This document shows positions 8,665-16,925 of a stretch of 64,000 nt of DNA, in pieces; the first letter of the stretch is position 1; every line of letters starts with the position of its first letter. The notes beneath the pieces are model-generated. The model searched no databases and was not told the DNA's origin. It was given only the letters and a program-made list of their open reading frames with translations. Source of the stretch: Bacillota bacterium (GTDB lineage Bacteria; Bacillota_A; Clostridia; Lachnospirales; Lachnospiraceae); the NCBI GenBank assembly GCA_023443625.1, contig JAEZTQ010000005.1, forward strand, positions 62,001 to 126,000, read 5' to 3'. The translations under genes and the position numbers were made by a program.

Positions 8665-9243
8665 CTAGAATTTAGAATGGAAAGTTGGAGGTTCAAAACC
8701 ACTTTCTTGAATCATATCAAGGTAATCACCAGAAATATCTACTGTATCCGGTGTTACTATGAAAATACAACTGGAAATACGATGTAACTTACCGTTAATT
8801 GCATAAACAGAACCAGAGATAAAGTCCATGGTTCTCTGTGCTAATTTGTCATCAAAGCCTTCTAGATTAATAACCGTTGCTCTACCAGTTAATAGCATGT
8901 CGCAGATTTCTTGAGAATCTTCAAAGGTTGTAGGTTTCATGATGCAGACCTCAAGACCCTTAGGTGTAGTACGAATTGGCACAACTTTACTAGTTGCACT
9001 TCTATCCATTTTAGTCACCCTTTCTTTTTTGAAATCATTTGCTGTCGTAGCTTGCTGGGCTGCAAAGGATTGATTCTTTATTACCTCTTCATATCTGTCT
9101 TGTTTTGCTTCTTTCTTCTCTAAGCGTTTTGCTTTCTTAATCTCTTTAACTTCTTCATCTTTTAAATAGTCATCATAATCATCATCATCATCATCTTCGG
9201 TAAGTTTCATGGAATTTAAAAAATTCTTAAAAATATTAGACAT
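8665..9243 (-). CDS. sepF: Cell division protein SepF
   Basis: SepF polymerises on FtsZ filaments and ties the Z-ring to the membrane. The short N-terminal amphipathic segment (MSNIFKNFLNSM) is typical. It is followed by a very acidic run with six aspartates, a charged linker and the conserved C-terminal domain (about 95-180), which includes VINLEGFDDKLAQRTMDFISG and SGDYLDMI. The linker here is rich in Lys/Glu and longer than in many homologues. The yggS-sepF-ylmH order is the standard Firmicute division cluster, but ylmG and divIVA are not present here. Confidence 0.93.
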   Translation of the reverse strand: MSNIFKNFLNSMKLTEDDDDDDYDDYLKDEEVKEIKKAKRLEKKEAKQDRYEEVIKNQSFAAQQATTANDFKKERVTKMDRSATSKVVPIRTTPKGLEVCIMKPTTFEDSQEICDMLLTGRATVINLEGFDDKLAQRTMDFISGSVYAINGKLHRISSCIFIVTPDTVDISGDYLDMIQESGFEPPTFHSKF

Positions 9244-9266
9244 TTCTTTTCTCCTATCTATATTTT

Positions 9267-10001
9267 CTAAACTGTTTTAGAGTAATTACGTTCACCGAAA
9301 ATGCCTGTCCCAATACGAACCATTGTGGCACCCTCTTCAATTGCGACTTCAAAGTCACCCGTCATACCCATTGAAAGGATATCAAAACATTCTATATTCA
9401 TAATGTTTCCATCACCTTCATTATCAATGTTTTTTGTTTTTATGTCAACATATAAATCTCTCAATTTTTTAAAATGTTTCCTGTTTTTTTCAGGATTTTC
9501 TACAAAGGGTGCAATAGTCATAAGTCCTCTAACCCTAATGTGGGGAAGTTTTATAATTTCTTTTAAAAGTGGTATCACTTCATCAATATTAACACCAAAT
9601 TTGCTTTCTTCTTCTGCCACATTCACCTCAATTAATATATCACTAATGAGATTTTTCTTCCCTGCCTCTTCTTCTATTTGCTTGGCAAGGCGAAGGGAAT
9701 CTACAGAATGAATTAAGATAGCCTTATCTATAATGTACTTTACCTTATTTCTTTGTAAATGTCCTATGAGATGCCAATTCACCTTCTCCGTAAAACTATG
9801 ATTTAACTCCTCATATTTCTTTGATAGCTCTTGAACCTTATTTTCACCAAAGTGTCTCATACCAAGAGCATATGCTTCTTCCAACATCTCATTGGGCTTA
9901 GTCTTACTAACTGCAATCAATGTCACCTCTGAGCGTTTTCTGCCCACTTTATCACAGGCAGCTTGTATTCTTGCCTCAACTTGATCTATATTATTTTTCA
10001 A
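9267..10001 (-). CDS. YggS-family pyridoxal phosphate homeostasis protein
   Basis: This single-domain alanine-racemase-fold protein binds PLP and helps keep PLP and amino-acid pools in balance; it is not known to act as an enzyme. The PLP lysine sits in LIAVSKTKP (Lys33), and HFGENKVQEL, WHLIGHLQRNK and the phosphate-binding tail FDILSMGMTGDFEVAI are all conserved. The length of 244 residues is normal. It lies 23 bp before sepF in the same operon, as ylmE does in Bacillus. Confidence 0.93.
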   Translation of the reverse strand: MKNNIDQVEARIQAACDKVGRKRSEVTLIAVSKTKPNEMLEEAYALGMRHFGENKVQELSKKYEELNHSFTEKVNWHLIGHLQRNKVKYIIDKAILIHSVDSLRLAKQIEEEAGKKNLISDILIEVNVAEEESKFGVNIDEVIPLLKEIIKLPHIRVRGLMTIAPFVENPEKNRKHFKKLRDLYVDIKTKNIDNEGDGNIMNIECFDILSMGMTGDFEVAIEEGATMVRIGTGIFGERNYSKTV

Positions 10002-10060
10002 ATGCCAGCTTCTCCTTTCCTATATCCTCTTATATAAGAATATGATAGGTTCTCTTATTT

Positions 10061-11419
10061 TTAATAGATAATCTCTTGATTCACAGCTATATCTCCATTT
10101 AGAATAATGTGATCGTATGCTGATAATCCTTTTTTTGTATCTTCCTTCACAATGGAGTACTCATCATTTTCTGTTAATTTTTCAATTCGTTTAAATATAG
10201 CATATCCCTGATTAACATTATAGACCCCTGTTAATTTTATAGTTTTAGATAGTATATACTGTTCTGAACTCTTTGGCGATAATATGGGCGTTCCCGCTTC
10301 GAATAGCTGTGTATCTACATATTTAAATTCATCATCCTCATAGTATATATCTGTAGGAATAAATAAAGTTTTCATCTCACCATCTTCATAACTTATTTTA
10401 TTTAAACCGTTTTTCATACTGTCACCACCCAGAGTAAAATAATCCTTGGGTACTTCATAAAAATCCTTTTCGACAATAGAAGAAAGGGGTATTTTTAACC
10501 CGCTAGTATAGTCTAATTCAAGACTAATATCAAGGTAACGCTCCCCAAGATATTGTCCCAAACTCTGATCTAAATTTAAAATGGCGTAATATTCATCCCC
10601 TTTTGTATCTAACTCCAATTCCGCCGTCAATTTTAAATCATCCTGTAAAACAGTAAAAGTAACACGCTCTTTCTCTTTTAATTTTAAGTATTGATCCTTC
10701 TTTAAAGGCACCACCAAATTCCATTTTTGTGAAGTAATCAATTTATATACCGGCGTATTTTTTGCGATTTTATCCGTGGTTCGCAAATTCTGTTTTTTAT
10801 AACTTTCCTTTTGAAACATATCCGCTGTTATACTTGTGGGTGTGATTGTTTCAAAGCCATCCATATAGTAAGTGACAATACCACTTTTTTCACTAAGGGC
10901 TGGGGCGGCTGCTTTCGATGCTTGTCCTTCTGAAATTAAGGCACTATTTTTAGCATCTAGAACCACATTGTGTATATTATCTTGAAAATCATAAACGCTT
11001 TCAAAGTTATCATTTGAAAAATAGGTTTGAAAATTATTTATTTGATGTCTGATTTCAGCTTTACTTTTATCGGAAAATTTAATTTTCTCATTATTACTAT
11101 TATCCGTATTATATATCTGATTATCGTTAATTGAATATATGGAGGATGCTTTTGCAACTCTGGCTCCATCCTTTTGATAATATAATATATATCCACCTTT
11201 TTCAGAACTTACCAATTCCTCCTGTCTTAAAATCAGCCCAGTAACCTGATTATCCACTTCGGTGGTGCCTGTATGTACTTCGTATATAGTTAGCTTTTCT
11301 TTCGTCAAGTAAATATATACATTAATAGCGATATATAAAAATAATATAAGGAAAACTACAATACCGATATTTATTCTTTTTCGCTTTTTGAATTTAACAA
11401 CCTTGTTTTTTTCACTCAA
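10061..11419 (-). CDS. HlyD-like membrane-anchored protein of the sepF cluster
   Basis: The protein has a basic cytoplasmic start (FKKRKR), one transmembrane segment (about residues 15-35) and a large extracellular part with short beta motifs like those of HlyD/RND-type adaptor proteins, for example TGLILRQEELVSSEKGGYILYYQKDGARV. Such proteins occur upstream of yggS-sepF in many Clostridia, but their role is not known to me. A TTG at 11419 is preferred as start: it has GGGAGG seven bases upstream, while the ATG at 11434 overlaps that site. No partner ABC transporter or protease gene is adjacent, so a true export function is uncertain. Confidence 0.7.
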   Translation of the reverse strand: MSEKNKVVKFKKRKRINIGIVVFLILFLYIAINVYIYLTKEKLTIYEVHTGTTEVDNQVTGLILRQEELVSSEKGGYILYYQKDGARVAKASSIYSINDNQIYNTDNSNNEKIKFSDKSKAEIRHQINNFQTYFSNDNFESVYDFQDNIHNVVLDAKNSALISEGQASKAAAPALSEKSGIVTYYMDGFETITPTSITADMFQKESYKKQNLRTTDKIAKNTPVYKLITSQKWNLVVPLKKDQYLKLKEKERVTFTVLQDDLKLTAELELDTKGDEYYAILNLDQSLGQYLGERYLDISLELDYTSGLKIPLSSIVEKDFYEVPKDYFTLGGDSMKNGLNKISYEDGEMKTLFIPTDIYYEDDEFKYVDTQLFEAGTPILSPKSSEQYILSKTIKLTGVYNVNQGYAIFKRIEKLTENDEYSIVKEDTKKGLSAYDHIILNGDIAVNQEIIY

Positions 11420-11655
11420 GATTTCGCCTCCCAATTATTCGGTATTCCTTTTTATTATACTTTGTTTTTATAGATTTTTAAACCCCTTATTTTCGATGTT
11501 TGCCTTAAAGTAATGATTATTCTTTCCTAGAAAAGAATGAATAATTGCAAAATAAATGGTTACTCTATTAAAAGAGAATTATCTCTGCAAATTCTCAAAA
11601 AAAGAGATATATATGCAGAGCTTAGGATTAAACTTTGGTATGAAGGAGGTTCACT

Positions 11656-11853
11656 ATGAAAACATTGGACTATATCGCACTTATATTAGTGGTGATCGGT
11701 GCTCTTAATTGGGGATTGATCGGTTTCTTCAATTTTGATTTGGTAAGATTTATATTTGGCGAAATGACTTTGGTTTCAAGAATTATTTACGCTCTTGTCG
11801 GTGTTTCTGGTCTATATGCACTAAGCTTCTTCGGAAGATTAAGAAATGAATAA
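11656..11853 (+). CDS. DUF378 (YuzA-like) small membrane protein
   Basis: This 65-residue protein has two hydrophobic helices and the DUF378 signature DYIALILVVIGALNWGLIG near the N-terminus. Its function is unknown. It is one of the very few plus-strand genes in the window and has its own site (AAGGAGGTTCACT before the ATG) and its own terminator. The 5' region holds two inverted repeats, one at 11516-11544 and CTCTGCA/TGCAGAG at 11583-11618, which could affect mRNA stability or control. Confidence 0.88.
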   Translation: MKTLDYIALILVVIGALNWGLIGFFNFDLVRFIFGEMTLVSRIIYALVGVSGLYALSFFGRLRNE

Positions 11854-11885
11854 AGATAGTTCGCACCAAATCGCGGGCATTAAAT

Positions 11886-11917
11886 AGGAGCGTCCATTAT
11901 GAACGCTCCTTTATCTT
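11886..11917 (+). terminator. Rho-independent terminator of the DUF378 gene
   Basis: AGGAGCGT (11886-11893) pairs with ACGCTCCT (11903-11910) across a 9-nt loop, followed by TTTATCTT. Transcripts from the other side lack a good T run. Confidence 0.8.
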
Positions 11918-11934
11918 AGCTCTTTAAGTATCTT

Positions 11935-12354
11935 TTACAAAGATACAATTACATTCTCCTTTATATGATCCGGAAGCTGATTCTTATTTAATGAAATACT
12001 AAGTACAAAATCAACGTTAAACTTCGAAGATATTTTCTCTAATTTAGAAAATATCCCTTCCAAATCTTCTTCACTTACATAAGCTATTTTGAGGAAACTA
12101 TCAAGATAAATTGTCTCTAAATCATGGTTTGCAGATATGATACCGCAGATAAAACCGATAAACTCACTTTGATTTTCAATAAAATATTCTTTTACATTCT
12201 GTAATCTAATCTTATTACTCAATTCATACATGTGCTTGTTGCTTTTGTCAAGATAAACAATACTTCCTTTAGCAACCCTTACTTCGGCGTTTGCTCTTTC
12301 AATGAGAATTTTGGTCTTTCCCTTACCCTTTTCACCTGAAATTATCTGTATCAT
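11935..12354 (-). CDS. Small P-loop NTPase of unknown role (PilT-like annotation type)
   Basis: The 139-residue protein begins MIQIISGEKGKGKTK, a clear Walker A (GEKGKGKT, residues 7-14), and has further beta strands such as SIVYLDKSN and DFVLSISLN. Similar short clostridial proteins are often labelled twitching motility PilT, but this one lacks the size and the other PilT motifs, so I do not assign motility. The ATG at 12354 has AAGGAGGAG upstream and is clearly better than the ATG 27 bp before it. It stands alone between the DUF378 gene and the carboxypeptidase. Confidence 0.7.
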   Translation of the reverse strand: MIQIISGEKGKGKTKILIERANAEVRVAKGSIVYLDKSNKHMYELSNKIRLQNVKEYFIENQSEFIGFICGIISANHDLETIYLDSFLKIAYVSEEDLEGIFSKLEKISSKFNVDFVLSISLNKNQLPDHIKENVIVSL

Positions 12355-12507
12355 TGTAATCTCCTCCTTATGGTGGCGCAATAAGATATGCGGTGCCGGA
12401 TATTAAATTATTTGATAATTTATTTATATTTCAATTATAGTACAATCATAGCAGAAAAACAACTATAAAATTCCTATAATTAATATTAAATTTAGTGAAA
12501 ATAACCA

Positions 12508-13479
12508 TTAATTCGTGAAAGTTGTGAGAAGATAAGACATCTGTGTATATAGTTCGTCACTATCTGAGGCTTTTAAAATAACAGAAATATATTCCTTTTC
12601 ACTCTTACCTTTACTAAGCAAAACTAAACAATTTCCTGCTTTATTTGTAGTTCCGGTCTTACCTCCAATGATCTTGATACCAGAATCTAGTTCCTGTCCA
12701 TCTCTTAAATATAAATTTGTAGAACGAAGGGACATATCTTTGGCATTGCCCTCCCTATCATTATAATTTGCAGTATAGGAGCTAGTACTTATTATATTGC
12801 GAAATGTATCATACTGCAATAATTCATTAAAAATCAAATATAAATCATAAGCTGTAGAATATTGATCCTCATCATGCAAACCATGGGGATTTACAAAATT
12901 GGAATGCACCGCACCGATTTTATGAGCTTCCTCATTCATAAGTTCCACAAATGCTTCTACATTGCCACCCACATGCTCTGCAACCGCTATTGCTGCATCA
13001 TTGCCTGAATAGATAAGCATACAATTAAGAAGGGCCTCCAAAGTTATGGTATCCCCTTCTTTAAAACCGCAGAGTTTTACTCCGCTTACTCCTATATTGG
13101 CAGCATTATTACCAATTGTTACCATGTCAGTAATTTCACCGTATCGAAATACAACCAGCGCTGTTAATAATTTTGTGAGGCTTGCTGGATATAGTTTATC
13201 ATAGACCTTATCAGCATATATTACTTGCGTATCAGTTTTATTAATGAGTAGCGATGCGCCAATCGTAAGCTCTTCATCTCCACCTACATTATCTTCCTCT
13301 GTAGCTATAGCTATATCCTTAGCAAAAAACTCCCGCTCCATTAAATGGTTATCAAAAACCTCCGCTCTTGATGAAGATGTTTTTTGGTAAGACAAAAAAA
13401 CATCTTCGGAGTTTTGGCAGCCACATAAAGCAACAGAGACTATCAATAGCATACCTAGAAATCTTCTTCTCATTCGCAA
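12508..13479 (-). CDS. D-alanyl-D-alanine carboxypeptidase, DacF/PBP5-like lipoprotein
   Basis: This S11-family enzyme trims the terminal D-alanine of peptidoglycan stem peptides. All three motifs are present: SLTK (about 100-103, the nucleophile serine), SGN (about 158-160) and KTGT (about 277). The N-terminus has a hydrophobic signal ending in ALCGC, so the protein is probably a lipoprotein; the Cys at -2 is unusual. The start is uncertain: TTG at 13479 has GGGAG at good spacing, an ATG lies 6 bp further in, and a GTG at 13497 directly follows the mgsA stop. It follows mgsA and rodA, consistent with a wall-synthesis operon. Confidence 0.88.
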   Translation of the reverse strand: MRMRRRFLGMLLIVSVALCGCQNSEDVFLSYQKTSSSRAEVFDNHLMEREFFAKDIAIATEEDNVGGDEELTIGASLLINKTDTQVIYADKVYDKLYPASLTKLLTALVVFRYGEITDMVTIGNNAANIGVSGVKLCGFKEGDTITLEALLNCMLIYSGNDAAIAVAEHVGGNVEAFVELMNEEAHKIGAVHSNFVNPHGLHDEDQYSTAYDLYLIFNELLQYDTFRNIISTSSYTANYNDREGNAKDMSLRSTNLYLRDGQELDSGIKIIGGKTGTTNKAGNCLVLLSKGKSEKEYISVILKASDSDELYTQMSYLLTTFTN

Positions 13480-13497
13480 ACCACATCTCCCGTACAC

Positions 13498-13896
13498 TTA
13501 GGATTTAAAAAGCTCTCTCCAATCCAAATCTCCACGGTCTAAAGCCTTTACCAGCAATTCAGCCGTTGCAAGATTTGTAGCCAATGGTATATTGTGTTTA
13601 TCACATAATTGAACAATATTATTAATGTCAGGCTCATGAGACTTTGCAGTTAATGGATCACGTAAAAAAATGATGATATCCATTTGGTTATGTTCAATCT
13701 GAGATCCTAATTGCTGCTCACCCCCAAGATGACCAGCTAAATACTTATGGACATTAAGATTGGTTACTTCTTCAACCAAGCGTCCAGTAGTACCTGTAGC
13801 GTATAAATTATGTTTGCTTAATATTCCGCGATATGCAATACAGAAATTCTGCATCAGCTTCTTTTTCGCATCATGAGCAATCATACCGATGTTCAT
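13498..13896 (-). CDS. mgsA: Methylglyoxal synthase, with Glu at the catalytic Asp position
   Basis: MgsA converts dihydroxyacetone phosphate to methylglyoxal and phosphate, relieving sugar-phosphate stress. The 132-residue protein has IAHD, YATGTTG, FLRDPLTA and SHEPD; the His and Asp matching E. coli His98 and Asp101 are kept. The residue matching catalytic Asp71 of E. coli (in GGDQQ) is Glu60 here, in GGEQQ; the codon is GAG at 13717-13719. The neighbouring phosphate-loop residues also differ (AGHLGG instead of SGPMGG). It sits between rodA and the carboxypeptidase, a common clostridial order. Reduced or altered activity is possible. Confidence 0.9.
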   Translation of the reverse strand: MNIGMIAHDAKKKLMQNFCIAYRGILSKHNLYATGTTGRLVEEVTNLNVHKYLAGHLGGEQQLGSQIEHNQMDIIIFLRDPLTAKSHEPDINNIVQLCDKHNIPLATNLATAELLVKALDRGDLDWRELFKS

Positions 13897-13928
13897 ATAT
13901 AACCTCCATTCTGCTATCTATTGCGATT

Positions 13929-15053
13929 TTATACTCTTCCCCTTACTAATTTGGGTTGCAGTCTTATGTTTAGAATTATTCCGATACCTAGCATTCCGCT
14001 GAGCATGGAGCTCAGTCCTTGACTTAGGAAGGGAAGGGGTATACCTGTATTTGGGAGTAACATGGTTGCCACACCAATATTAACAAATAACTGGAAAGTA
14101 AACATAGATGCAATCCCTATGGCTATAAGCATCCCTATATAATCAGGAGCCTTTTTGGCTGTCATTATGCATATATATACTATCATAGCATATAGACCAA
14201 TAATAATAGAACAACCGATAAAACCAAACTCTTCACCCGCCACAGAAAATATAAAATCACTTTCAGCAATGGGTATTCTTCCATTGCCATAATTACGGCT
14301 ACCATTCCCATTATCGCTTAATATTTTACCATATAATTGACCGGATCCTATAGCTGTAATTGAATTGTTCTGTTGATACATGGTATCAGGGTATAATTCT
14401 GGGTTTATAATGGACAAAACTCTCTTCTGCTGATAGGGCTCTAGCAGTCTTTGATAAGGTTGTTGAATATACCAAAACAATCCCATAACACAAGGTACTC
14501 CAATAATAATAACCGGTAATATTATCTTCCAGCTAATTCCTGCCGCAAATATCATCATGGCAAATATAAATGCAATAACTAGACTGGTAGATAAATTCGT
14601 TTGTATCAAAATTAGAAAAGTAGGTAGTGCTATAGAAATCGTTGAGAGTATCAACACCCAGGCATTATTAATCTTATGACGGAATATAGAATATACCTTA
14701 GCAGCAAAAATTATTAAAATAATTTTTGATAATTCGGAAGGCTGTATCTCAACAAAATAAAGATTCAACCATCTTTGTGAATTATGATAGCTAACACCTA
14801 TTAGTTTTACTAAGACCAATAATACCATATTAATGATATAAAGGACGATGTAAAAACTACTGATAAAATGATAATCTACCAAAGATACGAAGAGTGCTAT
14901 GAATATTCCACCTACTAAACCGATAAAATGTCTCGTATATAACTCCGGTTTAACCTGTTTGATTAAAAATGTGCCTATTACACCTATAATGATAACAATA
15001 ACAACTAATGCTATATTATATCGTTTGAAGTCATACTGCTTAAAATTAAACAT
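13929..15053 (-). CDS. rodA: RodA/FtsW-family peptidoglycan polymerase (SEDS)
   Basis: This polytopic membrane protein of 374 residues has about ten hydrophobic segments and SEDS-family blocks: WLNLYFVEIQPSELSKI, the extracellular AESDFIFSVAGEEFGFIG, and GIPLPFLSQGLSSMLSGM near the C-terminus. It is the glycosyltransferase that, with a class B PBP, polymerises glycan strands. The neighbouring PBP2 gene and mreBCD point to elongation rather than division, so RodA is favoured over FtsW or SpoVE. The gene follows minE by 12 bp in the same operon. Confidence 0.92.
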   Translation of the reverse strand: MFNFKQYDFKRYNIALVVIVIIIGVIGTFLIKQVKPELYTRHFIGLVGGIFIALFVSLVDYHFISSFYIVLYIINMVLLVLVKLIGVSYHNSQRWLNLYFVEIQPSELSKIILIIFAAKVYSIFRHKINNAWVLILSTISIALPTFLILIQTNLSTSLVIAFIFAMMIFAAGISWKIILPVIIIGVPCVMGLFWYIQQPYQRLLEPYQQKRVLSIINPELYPDTMYQQNNSITAIGSGQLYGKILSDNGNGSRNYGNGRIPIAESDFIFSVAGEEFGFIGCSIIIGLYAMIVYICIMTAKKAPDYIGMLIAIGIASMFTFQLFVNIGVATMLLPNTGIPLPFLSQGLSSMLSGMLGIGIILNIRLQPKLVRGRV

Positions 15054-15065
15054 TTAATTACATCC

Positions 15066-15341
15066 TTATTTCTTAGAGGACTTTAAATCCTTTATGGGAA
15101 TGTTCGCAAACAATGCGGGTACCGACCCGTTATTTGACTCCGACTCCGTTTGAGTAATCTTAATATCCAGACCTTCTAAGTCAATTTCAATATACTTTGA
15201 TATTACCGCAATAATATCATTCTTAATTTGTTCCATGATTTCAGGAGAACACCCGGCGCGGTCAGATACTAAGACTAATCTTAATCTATCCTTTGCAATG
15301 CTTCCGGTCCCCTTTCTCTTAAATAAATCTGAAAAGCCCAT
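15066..15341 (-). CDS. minE: Cell division topological specificity factor MinE
   Basis: The 91-residue protein fits MinE: an N-terminal amphipathic segment (MGFSDLFKRK), the anti-MinCD region with RLRLVLVSDRAG, and the dimerisation part VISKYIEIDLEGLDIKI. MinE drives release of MinD from the membrane and keeps MinC away from midcell. Presence of minE rather than only DivIVA is typical of many Clostridia. GGGAGGGC precedes the ATG. It is 14 bp downstream of minD. Confidence 0.95.
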   Translation of the reverse strand: MGFSDLFKRKGTGSIAKDRLRLVLVSDRAGCSPEIMEQIKNDIIAVISKYIEIDLEGLDIKITQTESESNNGSVPALFANIPIKDLKSSKK

Positions 15342-15355
15342 TATGCTGCCCTCCC

Positions 15356-16144
15356 TTACCTCTTGCGTTTACCAAACAGTTTATCAAAAATACTCTGTTT
15401 TTCATCCAAATTTAGGAATGGTACTTCTTCTCCAATTATTCTTTTACAAATGTTCATATAGGCTTTTCCCGCCATTGAATCCGAACCAACTAGAGGTTCA
15501 CCCTGATTTGTTGAAATTACAATGTTCTCATCATCAGGAACAATTCCAATTAAGTCAACAGCCAGAATTTCACAAACATCTTCACTTGACATCATGTCGC
15601 CACGTTTTACCATATCCATACGAATGCGGTTTACAATCAAGTGGGTTTGTTTCATATCATTGGCTTCTAATAATCCAATGATACGATCTGCATCTCTGAC
15701 AGCTGATACTTCCGGAGTTGTTACAACTAATGCTCTGTCTGCACCGGCAATTGCATTTTTAAAGCCTTGCTCAATTCCCGCAGGACAGTCCATTAATATG
15801 TAATCAAATTCTTCTCTAAGCTCATCAGCGAGCTTTTTCATCTGCTCAGGGGTTACTGAATTCTTATCCCTTGTCTGTGCGGATGGCAACAAATATAGAT
15901 TTGGATAGCGTTTATCTTTAATTAGGGCATTACGAATTCGACAGGAGCCTTCAATTACGTCTACCAGATTATATACAATTCGATTCTCTAGGCCCAAAAC
16001 CACGTCCAAATTTCTTAAACCTATATCTGTATCAATTAATACAACCTTCTTCTCCAACATTGCTAATCCTGTACCCACATTAGCCGTCGATGTTGTCTTA
16101 CCAACTCCACCCTTACCGGATGTTACAACAATAACTTCACCCAT
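15356..16144 (-). CDS. minD: Septum site-determining ATPase MinD
   Basis: MinD is a membrane-cycling ParA-type ATPase that recruits MinC. The deviant Walker A GKGGVGKTT is at residues 10-18, followed by IDTDIGLRNLD and the DCPAGIEQGF switch region. The C-terminal end SIFDKLFGKRKR is a short amphipathic membrane-targeting helix. The length of 262 residues is usual. It is encoded between minC and minE, with GGAG upstream of the ATG. Confidence 0.97.
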   Translation of the reverse strand: MGEVIVVTSGKGGVGKTTSTANVGTGLAMLEKKVVLIDTDIGLRNLDVVLGLENRIVYNLVDVIEGSCRIRNALIKDKRYPNLYLLPSAQTRDKNSVTPEQMKKLADELREEFDYILMDCPAGIEQGFKNAIAGADRALVVTTPEVSAVRDADRIIGLLEANDMKQTHLIVNRIRMDMVKRGDMMSSEDVCEILAVDLIGIVPDDENIVISTNQGEPLVGSDSMAGKAYMNICKRIIGEEVPFLNLDEKQSIFDKLFGKRKR

Positions 16145-16228
16145 TTTCTCTGATCCTCCAGATTATTTCCTTCATAGGATTTCTCCTCTGAAATCTTATC
16201 GTTTATTTCAATATTTATTATTTCCCGC

Positions 16229-16894
16229 CTATAAACTAATATCCTGTAATACATTTTTATTTAGCGGTTCAATATAAATATTTCCATCTTCTAAAAAGGC
16301 GATTTTAGTTTCTTTCACCTCATTCTTTTGCGGCTTATCCGGTGCTCTTGCAATAGTATCTGCAATCCTTATTTGTGTTGGACTCATATCAAGAGCAACA
16401 ACAAAAGAATTAGTATTTCCTGTGGCTCCTGCAAAAGCATTTCCCTTGAGCGCGCCAAGTACGATAATATTTCCTTTGGATACAACACGAGCGCCGTGAT
16501 TTACATCACCTATGATTATTACACTGGTTTCAAACTCTAAGGAAGCTCCAGATCGTAATATACCTTTGTAGAATTGTCCTGTATTATTATTTAGTTCCAT
16601 AAGCTTTTGATCAAGAGTCTTTTTAAATTCCTCCTGTATCTTGTCATCATTATCCATAATACAGACAATATGCATATCTGCATTTTCACCGATTATATCC
16701 AAAATATCTTTCTGTTCTTCATTCGTCAGCTTTCGTCCTTCAAAGCTGATTGCCATTTTAGCATTCTCAAAAAACTTACTGGATTCCTTGAACTTCTCTG
16801 CAATCTGAAGTTTTAACTCTTCAAAAGGCACATCAGGGCTTAAAACAACAATAATACCATATTTATTACCTTTTATAATTACAGAATTATTCAT
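16229..16894 (-). CDS. minC: Septum site-determining protein MinC
   Basis: MinC inhibits FtsZ assembly away from midcell. The N-terminal FtsZ-binding domain covers about residues 1-105. The C-terminal beta-helix (about 110-210), with LRSGASLEFETSVIIIGDVNHGARVVSKGNI in outline, has the repeated Gly pattern for MinD binding. The length of 221 residues is typical. AAAGGAGG precedes the ATG. An 84-bp gap separates it from minD, within the same operon. Confidence 0.94.
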   Translation of the reverse strand: MNNSVIIKGNKYGIIVVLSPDVPFEELKLQIAEKFKESSKFFENAKMAISFEGRKLTNEEQKDILDIIGENADMHIVCIMDNDDKIQEEFKKTLDQKLMELNNNTGQFYKGILRSGASLEFETSVIIIGDVNHGARVVSKGNIIVLGALKGNAFAGATGNTNSFVVALDMSPTQIRIADTIARAPDKPQKNEVKETKIAFLEDGNIYIEPLNKNVLQDISL

Positions 16895-16925
16895 CGAAAA
16901 CCTCCTTTACTAGTGTAATTCATGT

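Noticed and set aside
11935..12354. Assignment as a twitching-motility PilT ATPase
   Set aside because: Only a Walker A is evident in 139 residues; the Asp and His boxes and the size of PilT are missing.
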